A stretch of DNA of 8,030 nt from Dehalococcoidia bacterium (GTDB taxonomy: Bacteria; Chloroflexota; Dehalococcoidia; Dehalococcoidales; RBG-16-60-22): the NCBI GenBank assembly GCA_030615035.1, contig JAUXAC010000034.1, forward strand, positions 1 to 8,030, in the 5' to 3' direction. The notes under the pieces are model-generated. The model was not told where the DNA came from. It did no database searches and saw nothing but the letters and a program-made list of their open reading frames with translations. Below, one piece after another: positions 1 through 5,245 of this stretch. The translations under genes and the position numbers were made by a program. Position 1 is the stretch's first letter. Each line of letters opens with the position of its first letter.

Positions 1-1749
1 GTCAGCCAGGGCGTAACCGTATCCGATGGGGTGACAGCATCTGCTGGGAGGGCAAAGGATGTCAGCCAGAGTATAACCATAACCGCCACCACATCCGTCG
101 AGTTCTCCCTTGGCCGCTCGGTAACCCAGGGCATAACCATATCCGACGGGGTGACGATAGCCGTTGAGAGGGGAAGGAGTGTCAGCCAGGGCATAACCAT
201 ATCCGACGGGGTGACAGCAACCGTTGGGGTGGGAAGGAATGTCAGCCAGACACTGAGTATCACTGCCACCACATCCGCTGAGGCCTCCTTCAGCCGCCCG
301 GTGAGCCAGGGCATAACCATATCCGACGGGGTGACAGCAGTTGTTGGGAGGGGGAGGAATATCAGCCAGACGTTGAGCCTCACTGCCACCACGTCCGCTG
401 AGGCCTCCTTCAGCCGCTCGGTAACTCAGGGCATCACCATATCCGATGGGGTGACAGCAGCCGTTGGGAGGGCAAGGGATGTCAGCCAGACGCTAAGCCT
501 CACCGCCACCACCTCCGCCGAGTTCTCCCTTGGCCGCTCGGTAACCCAGGGCATAACCATATCCGATGGGGTAACAGCAACTGTTGAGAGGGGGAGGAAT
601 ATCAGCCAGACGCTGAGCATCACCGCCACCACGTCCGCTGAGGCCTCCTTCGGCCGCCCGGTGAGCCAGGGCATAGCTATATCCGATGGGGTGACAGCAT
701 CTGTTGGGAGGGGGAGGAATGTTGGCCAGACGCTAAGCCTCACCGCTACCACCTCCGCCGAGTTCTCCCTTGGCCGCTCGGTAAGCCAGGGCATAACCAT
801 ATCCGATGGGGTGACAGCAGTTGTTGGGAGAGTAAAGGATGTCAGCCAGACACTGAGCATCACCGCCACCACATCCTCTGAGGCCTCCTTCAGCCGCTCG
901 GTGAGCCAGGGCATAACTGTGTCCGATGGGGTGACGGCATCTGTTGGGAGGGCAAAGGATGTCAGCCAGGGCATAACCATATCCGATGGGGTGACAGCAG
1001 CCGTGGGGAGGGGGAGGAATATCAGCCAGACGCTAAGCCTCACCGCAACCACATCCGCTGAGGCCTCCTTCAGCCGCTCGGTGAGCCAGGGCATAACTAT
1101 GTCCGATGGGGTAACAGCAGTTGTTGGGAGGGCAAAGGATGTCAGCCAGACGCTAAGCCTCACCGCTACCACCTCCGCCGAGTTCTCCCTTGGCCGCTCG
1201 GTGAGCCAGGGCATAACCATATCCGATGGGGTGACAGCAGTTGTTGGGAGAGTAAAGGATGTCAGCCAGACGCTAAGCCTCACTGCCACCACATCCTCTG
1301 AGGCCTCCTTCAGCCGCTCGGTAAGCCAGGGCATAGCCATGTCTGATGGGGTGACGGCATCGCCTACAACCTATATATCGGTAACCCAGGGCATAACCAT
1401 ATCCGATGGGGTGACGGCATCTGTTGAGAGGGGAAGGGATATTAGCCAGGCAATAAGCCTCACCGCAACCACGTCCTCTGATGCCTCCTTCAGCCGCTCG
1501 GTGAGCCAAAGCATAGCCATATCCGACGAGGGGCCAGCAGCGCCTCCAACCTATATATCAGTAACCCAGGGCATAACTATATCCGATGGGGTGACAGCAA
1601 TGTTGTCGCTTGCACCCCCACCCCCACCCCCTGGAGACTCATTTAGCCACTCTATGAGCCAGGGCATAACTGTGTCCGATGGGGTGACAGCGGCCGTTGG
1701 GAGGGGAAGGAATGTCACCCAGGGCATAACTGTGTCCGATGGGGTAGCT
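1..1749 (+). repeat. 60-bp in-frame tandem repeat array with two alternating module types
   Basis: The period is exactly 60 bp from base 1 to about 1610, without an indel, so every unit stays in frame. Type A reads like VSQGITISDGVTAVVGRGRN and type B like VSQTLSLTATTSAEASFSRS. Within the window I count 18 A and 11 B units. They mostly alternate A-B, giving a 120-bp super-unit, with A-A runs at 121-240 and 901-1020 and more A units near the 3' end. B has two endings, EASFSR and EFSLGR. The last units degenerate: two end in a TYIS variant (1321-1380 and 1501-1560), and one carries a seven-proline insertion near 1612-1632. Neighbouring units differ by only a few bases, many of them synonymous, which suggests recombination or conversion between units. 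Confidence 0.95.
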
Positions 1750-2367
1750 GAACCTGAACCTCCACCTTCACCAGCTGCCCTCTCGGTGTCAAATCTCTCT
1801 ATTCAGCCGACAGAGGTTCAGCCTAACGAGACAGTAGCTATCACTGTCTCAGTGGCTAATACTGGTGGTACAGAAGGGAGCTATACCGTAGGCCTAAAGA
1901 TAAATGGTGTAAAGGAAGCGGAAAAGAGCGTAACTATTGCTGCTGGTAGCAGCCAGAGCGTTAGTTTTAGCATAACCAGAGAGGATGCTGGCAGCTACAA
2001 TGTAGTGGTGGATGGGTTAAGCAGTAGTTTTACCGTGCTACCACCAGCACCGTCAGACAACTGGCCCCTGATTGGTGGGATTGTAGCTACAGTGGTAGTA
2101 GCGGGATTGCTTATTTTCTTCTTGGTTAGACGCAGGATTAGCCCCCTGGTCTCCACGGTCCTGCCAAAACTTCGTGCCCTTGTCGCTCTGCTGGCAGCGG
2201 CCAGACCAAAGATTGTCCCGTTCGTTAGACGCATAATTAGTTTCTTGGTCTCCACAGTCCTGCCAAAACTTCGTGCCTTTGTCGCGCTGCTAGCAGCGAC
2301 CAGACCAAAGATTGCGCTGTTCATCAGACGCATAATTAGTTACATAATTAGCCGCGTGAAGCGTTGA
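1..2367 (+). CDS. Giant repeat surface protein, 3' part: 20-residue repeats, CARDB-like domain, membrane helix, cationic repeat tail (5'-truncated)
   Basis: The reading frame is open from base 1 and the repeats are already in progress, so the gene starts upstream; the GTG at 31 lies inside a repeat and is not a believable start. Counting codon 1 at base 1, residues 1-583 are about 29 copies of a 20-residue module. A Glu/Pro linker follows, then residues ~594-680 resemble a CARDB-type (cell-adhesion-related, Ig-like) domain, with motifs such as SNLSIQPTEVQPNE and VANTGGTEGSY. Residues ~688-708 (WPLIGGIVATVVVAGLLIFF) form one membrane helix. Residues 709-788 are a basic tail with two 33-residue repeats. 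The expected topology is N-terminus outside and basic tail in the cytoplasm. The repeats contain no cysteine and are rich in Ser, Thr, Gly and Val, suiting an extended stalk. CARDB plus a C-terminal helix is common in Chloroflexota surface proteins as I recall them. The ligand or adhesion role is unknown. The ORF ends in TGA at 2365-2367. Confidence 0.9.
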   Translation, partial: VSQGVTVSDGVTASAGRAKDVSQSITITATTSVEFSLGRSVTQGITISDGVTIAVERGRSVSQGITISDGVTATVGVGRNVSQTLSITATTSAEASFSRPVSQGITISDGVTAVVGRGRNISQTLSLTATTSAEASFSRSVTQGITISDGVTAAVGRARDVSQTLSLTATTSAEFSLGRSVTQGITISDGVTATVERGRNISQTLSITATTSAEASFGRPVSQGIAISDGVTASVGRGRNVGQTLSLTATTSAEFSLGRSVSQGITISDGVTAVVGRVKDVSQTLSITATTSSEASFSRSVSQGITVSDGVTASVGRAKDVSQGITISDGVTAAVGRGRNISQTLSLTATTSAEASFSRSVSQGITMSDGVTAVVGRAKDVSQTLSLTATTSAEFSLGRSVSQGITISDGVTAVVGRVKDVSQTLSLTATTSSEASFSRSVSQGIAMSDGVTASPTTYISVTQGITISDGVTASVERGRDISQAISLTATTSSDASFSRSVSQSIAISDEGPAAPPTYISVTQGITISDGVTAMLSLAPPPPPPGDSFSHSMSQGITVSDGVTAAVGRGRNVTQGITVSDGVAEPEPPPSPAALSVSNLSIQPTEVQPNETVAITVSVANTGGTEGSYTVGLKINGVKEAEKSVTIAAGSSQSVSFSITREDAGSYNVVVDGLSSSFTVLPPAPSDNWPLIGGIVATVVVAGLLIFFLVRRRISPLVSTVLPKLRALVALLAAARPKIVPFVRRIISFLVSTVLPKLRAFVALLAATRPKIALFIRRIISYIISRVKR
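2125..2343 (+). repeat. 99-bp tandem repeat encoding the cationic 33-residue tail repeat
   Basis: Two full units, 2125-2223 and 2224-2322, and a partial third from 2323 encode a 33-residue module with the core LVSTVLPKLRA and the end ARPKI or TRPKI. Each unit opens with Val or Ile followed by Arg-Arg. The module alternates short hydrophobic stretches with Lys and Arg and contains no acidic residue, so it should form basic amphipathic helices directly after the membrane helix, on the cytoplasmic side. It is unrelated to the 60-bp array upstream. Confidence 0.9.
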
Positions 2368-2623
2368 ACGCCCCTTCTGCTGGCACGAAGTCAGGATGGT
2401 CATCTGCCGAGAGGTATTTACAAAACAAGCATTCCATTATATAATGTTGCCAATAGTCCTGGCACGAAGGGCAACAGTAATGGCATAGCGCTAATGCAAA
2501 GCCAGCGCCTTTAACCAAAAAATAGCATAGAAGGGGGTGAAAAAAGCAACTTAGAAAACAGCGGAGGCATAGCAGAGGAATAATGCCTTTCAAAATCAGA
2601 AATGAAAGGAGGAAAACAGAGCG
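2368..2623. other. Intergenic spacer with promoter, short direct repeat and leader hairpin
   Basis: This 256-bp spacer holds the promoter at 2417-2445. An 11-bp direct repeat, CTGGCACGAAG, lies at 2380-2390 and 2459-2469. A small inverted repeat, AGGCAT (2565-2570) with ATGCCT (2583-2588), has a 12-base loop and falls in the predicted 5' UTR of the next gene. No clear terminator for the repeat gene was found. The opposite strand is open from 2348 to 2593 but has no ribosome binding site. Confidence 0.55.
2417..2445 (+). promoter_or_regulatory. Sigma70-type promoter for the 2624 gene
   Basis: The -35 hexamer TTTACA (2417-2422) matches TTGACA at five of six bases. A 17-bp spacer separates it from a perfect -10 TATAAT (2440-2445). 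The predicted start is near 2452, giving a 5' UTR of about 170 bases before the ATG at 2624. This implies that the 2624 gene is transcribed independently of the repeat gene. Confidence 0.65.
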
Positions 2624-3295
2624 ATGACTAGAAATAGACTGATGATAGGGGTGGCGGTGTTAGTCCTGCTAGGGGCAATTGCCGTCTTTGCCTTTGGGCT
2701 GCCCCCTGAAACGACGGGCGTTGACCAGGAGCGAACCGTTGAAGAGACAATTGCTGTCTCGGATCAGCCCGCCGGAGAGCCGAATGTTGGCCTGGCGCAG
2801 CCCGCTGAAGAGGCGACCACCTTCACCCTAAAGGGCTATGTGACGGTAGACGCCTACCACTATGATGCGGCAACAGGGACCTATGTCCTCTTCTACCATG
2901 ATGAGAGTTCAAACGTCATCACCACCATAGGCCTGAACTTCATTGAGGAGCATCTGGGTATAGGTGGCGCGACATATGATGACCCGGCGAAGTGGATTTC
3001 GCTTTCAAACGATGGGGGCTCGTCAGCAGGGTGGACGGAACTCCCAATTGAAATTAACGCCAGCGGGATGACCAGGGCGGTTGGCACCTACACCAGCACT
3101 GGCGATGGTGTATGGACGATAGTAGCGACATTCACGGCGACGGGAGCGGTTACTGTCCAGACGACCGGTCTACAGTGGCTTGTTACACCAGTGAGCGACG
3201 GCAACCTTATGGCGGCAAACGATTTTACTTCAGTTGTACTTGCCGAATTTGACACGCTGACCATAACCTGGACGCTAACGCTCTCCGGGGCATAA
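2624..3295 (+). CDS. Membrane-anchored exported protein with phage-structural-like C-terminal domain (223 aa)
   Basis: The ATG at 2624 follows a strong Shine-Dalgarno, AAAGGAGG at 2605-2612, 11 bases upstream. Residues ~6-26 (LMIGVAVLVLLGAIAVFAFG) form an N-terminal membrane segment, either a signal anchor or an uncleaved signal peptide, after a basic MTRNR start. Residues 27-66 are an acidic, proline-containing linker. Residues 67-223 are beta-rich and Thr/Gly-rich. Segments such as TTIGLNFIEEHLG, WISLSNDGG, ATFTATGAVTVQ and TLTITWTLTLS recall the layout of small phage or archaeal-virus structural proteins, in which a 'TGLN-I--LG' segment precedes an 'I-LSNDG' strand. That resemblance is from memory and gives no specific function. 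There are no cysteines and no visible catalytic motif. An outward-facing structural or binding domain is the likeliest role. The gene has its own promoter at 2417-2445. Confidence 0.8.
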   Translation: MTRNRLMIGVAVLVLLGAIAVFAFGLPPETTGVDQERTVEETIAVSDQPAGEPNVGLAQPAEEATTFTLKGYVTVDAYHYDAATGTYVLFYHDESSNVITTIGLNFIEEHLGIGGATYDDPAKWISLSNDGGSSAGWTELPIEINASGMTRAVGTYTSTGDGVWTIVATFTATGAVTVQTTGLQWLVTPVSDGNLMAANDFTSVVLAEFDTLTITWTLTLSGA

Positions 3296-3652
3296 ATCAA
3301 GCAGTGGGCTGACAGAAGAGAACACCACCAGGCAAAAGTCAGGGGTTTCAGGGTTGAGCCGTGGAGATGGGGGTTGTTTGGAGTACTAATTGGCGCGCTT
3401 CGTCACGGCCTAGTTGCCATTAAATCAGTTAGAAGCGTCATGGTGACTCATAGTAAGTTTGTGCCGGTAATCATCCTCTATTAGGATGCACCCGCTTTAG
3501 AGGCTCTTGCAGGCTGGGGCAGGGTGCTTATGTCATAATGTGGCTAGTGAAGGGGACTAATAGCGTGGTACATCAGGCTCTACAATAATAAGAATTCCAT
3601 CAATGGGTATCATATATTGGGATACTTACCGCTAGCTACCCAGATATAGGGG
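3296..3652. other. Gene-free spacer with a cluster of short inverted repeats
   Basis: No ORF here has a ribosome binding site or a recognisable protein, and all frames are broken by stops. What can be seen is a hairpin CATCCT-ctatt-AGGATG (3472-3488), a wider inverted repeat GCACCC (3488-3493) with GGGTGC (3522-3527), a CCTCTA and TAGAGG pair in the same stretch, and the near-palindrome TTATGTCATAA (3528-3538). The cluster might be a decayed mobile element or a structured RNA, but nothing identifies it. Confidence 0.4.
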
Positions 3653-3681
3653 TTGACAATTCATATAAGAAGTAGTACCAT
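3653..3681 (+). promoter_or_regulatory. Sigma70-type promoter of the leader upstream of the CBM9-like gene
   Basis: A perfect -35 TTGACA (3653-3658), a 17-bp spacer and a -10 TACCAT (3676-3681, four of six matches) predict a start near 3688. The spacer contains a 12-bp near-palindrome that recurs downstream. The weak -10 beside a perfect -35 would suit a regulated promoter. Transcription would run through the hairpin at 3776-3823 towards the gene at 3952. Confidence 0.6.
3660..3671. promoter_or_regulatory. Putative operator 1 (imperfect palindrome)
   Basis: TTCATATAAGAA lies between the -35 and -10 elements. It differs at one base from the perfect palindrome at 3701-3712. A dimeric repressor bound here would block RNA polymerase. 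No regulator gene is identifiable in the window. Confidence 0.45.
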
Positions 3682-3700
3682 TCCCACTACGCTAATCTTA

Positions 3701-3712
3701 TTCATATATGAA
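3701..3712. promoter_or_regulatory. Putative operator 2 (perfect 12-bp palindrome)
   Basis: TTCATATATGAA is its own reverse complement and lies about 14-25 bases after the predicted start. Its distance from operator 1 is 41 bp, close to four helical turns, so both sites would face the same side of the DNA. A third core, TCATATA, at 3610-3616 lies 51 bp upstream of operator 1's core. Confidence 0.45.
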
Positions 3713-3764
3713 CTACTTAACTCGAGCGACAAGTAAATTGCAGTGTCGGCTCAGGAGGTTATCG

Positions 3765-3809
3765 GTGGATGGAACAAGGGCACTGGAACGGTTAATGATA
3801 TGGTGGTAG
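3765..3809 (+). CDS. Possible 14-residue leader peptide ending in Trp-Trp
   Basis: AGGAGG (3753-3758) sits 6 bases before a GTG at 3765. The frame reads MDGTRALERLMIWW and stops at TAG 3807-3809. The two TGG codons (3801-3806) lie just before the right arm of the terminator hairpin, which begins at 3811. This resembles attenuation leaders in which a ribosome stalled at scarce-amino-acid codons blocks a terminator. An alternative frame from the ATG at 3769 gives MEQGHWNG, with a 10-base spacing from the same site. The next gene is not a tryptophan gene, so a chance ORF remains plausible. Confidence 0.25.
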   Translation: MDGTRALERLMIWW

Positions 3810-3823
3810 ACAGTGCCCTTTTT
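3776..3823 (+). terminator. Rho-independent terminator-like hairpin or attenuator
   Basis: AAGGGCACTG (3776-3785) pairs perfectly over 10 bp with CAGTGCCCTT (3811-3820) across a 25-base loop, and the T run extends through 3823. The loop is long for a simple terminator and contains the stop codon of the possible leader peptide. An upstream CAGTG (3741-3745) could compete for CACTG in the left arm, but only over 5 bp. Confidence 0.55.
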
Positions 3824-3870
3824 GCGTTGGGCTATGTAGATAATCTAAAGAGGGTAATGCCTATTGAAAA

Positions 3871-3923
3871 GCATAATTGAATGTGGTAAGCCATTATGCC
3901 TTAGGTCGAGGGGCGATAAGGCA
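3871..3923 (+). repeat. Two overlapping, mutually exclusive hairpins before the 3952 gene
   Basis: GCATAAT (3871-3877) pairs with ATTATGC (3893-3899). TGCCTTA (3897-3903) pairs with TAAGGCA (3917-3923). Both are perfect 7-bp stems, and they share bases 3897-3899, so they cannot both form fully. They end 11 bases before the Shine-Dalgarno at 3934. They could be a switch in the 5' UTR or chance pairs in AT-rich DNA. Confidence 0.4.
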
Positions 3924-3951
3924 ATCTTAAAAGAAAGGAAGTGATTATAGA

Positions 3952-4755
3952 GTGAAAAAGAAATTATTTAGTGTCCTACTTGTCCTGGTGCTGGTGGCGA
4001 GCTTTAGCCTGGTCACGGCGGGGTCGGTTAATGCTGATGGTCCTCCAACAATTGATGGAGTAATAATTAGTGGCGAATGGGATGGTGCAGTAGAAATAGA
4101 TGTTGCAAGTGAGATGGGTACCGTCTCTGTAATAGCCGATACAGATTACCTGTACGTGTTGTTTGATGTGGTGGATATTAATGATGCCCGCACGCAATAT
4201 GTGAATGAGGTTGGGAATGACCAAATTAGCATAAACGTCAATCCTACCGATGGAGGTAGTTGGGGGTTCCCGTATGACCTCATCTTTGAGACATCTGCGC
4301 TTTCATCGACAGATGGTGGGCACCATGTCTTGCCTTGGAACCCCAAGGTGAATTCAGGAACCATTGATGGATGGGCAACAAGATGGTTTCCCAATGACGC
4401 ACAAGAAACTCTCCCAACTGACTTAGAATCTGTTACTACATATTCTGATGGAAGAAGAATCACCGAGTGGAAGATACCGCTGGCTACAATAAATCCCTTA
4501 CCAAGCACACTAAAAGTAGGTGGAGCGATTGATGTCGGGGACGGTAATTCGTATGTGTATCCGGTTGGCTTAAATTGGAGTGACCCGGCAACTTTTGTGG
4601 ATGTCGTTGTCCCTATTCCACCTCCACCATCCACTAAAGCTGCTATCCTAAGTGGCAGTGGCGTTCCCGGCAAAGGTCTGGAGAATGCTCCCGGCCTCCA
4701 GAAGCCCTTTAACCCCAACTCAAAAGCAGCTGACCACGCTGGCAAGAAGGACTAG
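3952..4755 (+). CDS. Secreted CBM9/DOMON-like domain protein with conserved-looking C-terminal tail (267 aa)
   Basis: The gene starts at GTG 3952 after AAAGGAAGTGAT (3934-3945), one base off the ideal anti-16S complement. Residues 1-28 form a classic signal peptide: KKK, a Leu/Val core, and cleavage after VNA28. Residues ~31-222 look like a CBM9/DOMON-type beta-sandwich: IDGVIISGEW at 34-43, the strand pair YLYVLFDVVD at 66-75, and EWKIPLATI at 172-180, matching the 'IDG...EW', 'LYv.f.v.D' and 'E..iPl' landmarks of such domains. Family members bind carbohydrate or act as exported redox or ligand-binding domains; the ligand here is unknown. Seven tryptophans are a high content. A PIPPPPS linker (222-227) leads to the tail GKGLENAPGLQKPFNPNS and a basic end. 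There is no membrane anchor after the signal peptide, so it should be secreted or held through the tail. The leader at 3653-3923 probably controls it. Confidence 0.85.
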   Translation: MKKKLFSVLLVLVLVASFSLVTAGSVNADGPPTIDGVIISGEWDGAVEIDVASEMGTVSVIADTDYLYVLFDVVDINDARTQYVNEVGNDQISINVNPTDGGSWGFPYDLIFETSALSSTDGGHHVLPWNPKVNSGTIDGWATRWFPNDAQETLPTDLESVTTYSDGRRITEWKIPLATINPLPSTLKVGGAIDVGDGNSYVYPVGLNWSDPATFVDVVVPIPPPPSTKAAILSGSGVPGKGLENAPGLQKPFNPNSKAADHAGKKD

Positions 4756-4763
4756 TAAAGTTT

Positions 4764-4814
4764 AAGTCCTTTTGAATTGTCGTGCACAGTAACCAGAGAG
4801 AGCCAAAAGGTCTT
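4764..4814. terminator. Inverted repeat between convergent genes, possible bidirectional terminator
   Basis: AAGTCCTTTTG (4764-4774) pairs with CAAAAGGTCTT (4804-4814) with one mismatch across a 29-base loop. It sits between the ends of the + strand CBM9-like gene (4755) and the - strand receiver gene (4845). A smaller hairpin, GGTC-TTCA-GACC, lies at 4809-4820. Neither has a long T run, so termination is only suggested by position. Confidence 0.35.
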
Positions 4815-4844
4815 CAGACCACCCTATATTCCGCAGCTTTCAGG

Positions 4845-5219
4845 TCAGCACTCATGATGACGGTGCATAGCATTGTCCAACCGAGCCAACAAATCCTTAT
4901 AGTCGAAAGGTTTGACAATATAGTCATCAGCTCCAAGCTCCATTGCTTTGGCCACTGACTCCGGCTCACCCCTGGCGCTCACGATTAGGATGGGAATATC
5001 AGGGGAACAGCGAATCTCCTGTAGAACTTCCATTCCATCGATATCACCAAGCCTCAGGTCAATGATAACCGCATCGGGGGCCTCACTGCTAAATAACTTG
5101 ATTCCTTCGAGCCCCTTGGTAGCCGCTACCATCATTACATCAGGGCGATGGATTTCAAAACAAAGCCGAATAGCTTCTACAGTTGTGGAATCGTCTTCGA
5201 TAAGTAAAATTTTCAACAT
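4845..5219 (-). CDS. Single-domain response regulator (CheY-like receiver, 124 aa)
   Basis: This is a complete receiver domain with no output domain. Visible landmarks are the acidic pair E8-D9-D10 (LLIEDD), the phospho-acceptor D54 (VIIDLRLGD), the switch Ser81 (ILIVSAR) and Lys103 in GADDYIVKPF. The body resembles receivers of the OmpR/PhoB group, but the protein stops at residue 124 (TGA) right after the last helix, and only 89 bp remain before the convergent gene, so no DNA-binding domain has been cut off by a nearby frameshift. It starts at ATG 5219 with a close GAAGG upstream. It lies 26 bp after the kinase stop and is surely cotranscribed with it. Phosphate from the kinase should be passed to D54. 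The output must act through protein contact or a phosphorelay partner outside the window. Confidence 0.93.
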   Translation of the reverse strand: MLKILLIEDDSTTVEAIRLCFEIHRPDVMMVAATKGLEGIKLFSSEAPDAVIIDLRLGDIDGMEVLQEIRCSPDIPILIVSARGEPESVAKAMELGADDYIVKPFDYKDLLARLDNAMHRHHEC

Positions 5220-5245
5220 TCACCTTCACTTAAAGTCTGGATGTC

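Larger units (their letters stand above)
3688..3823 (+). ncRNA. Candidate leader RNA or small RNA (promoter to terminator, ~136 nt)
   Basis: Predicted transcription starts near 3688 and meets a terminator-like hairpin that ends at 3823, defining a short unit with its own promoter. It could be an independent small RNA or the attenuated leader of the gene at 3952. It contains an AGGAGG site followed by short reading frames. It matches no riboswitch class that I recognise. Confidence 0.35.

Noticed and set aside
31..33. GTG as start of the repeat protein.
   Set aside because: It is a valine codon inside a repeat unit (DGVTA) and the frame is open upstream to base 1.
426..1340. A 304-codon open frame antisense to the repeat array, repeating MPWLTER and LSVWLTS motifs.
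   Set aside because: It stays open only because a 60-bp repeat without an antisense stop is copied many times; it has no ribosome binding site and the sense frame continues into recognisable domains.
1..1749. CRISPR array or satellite DNA because of regular 60-bp periodicity.
   Set aside because: There are no unique spacers between repeats and the repeats are translated in frame as part of a surface protein.
3824..3935. A c-di-GMP or other known riboswitch in the CBM9 leader.
   Set aside because: The hairpins and loop sequences do not match the conserved cores of classes I can recall.
4756..4844. A lost winged-helix output domain after the receiver, suggested by a short out-of-frame DLKAAEYRVV stretch.
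   Set aside because: That frame stops within about ten codons and there is no room before the convergent gene, so the resemblance to a winged-helix start is chance.
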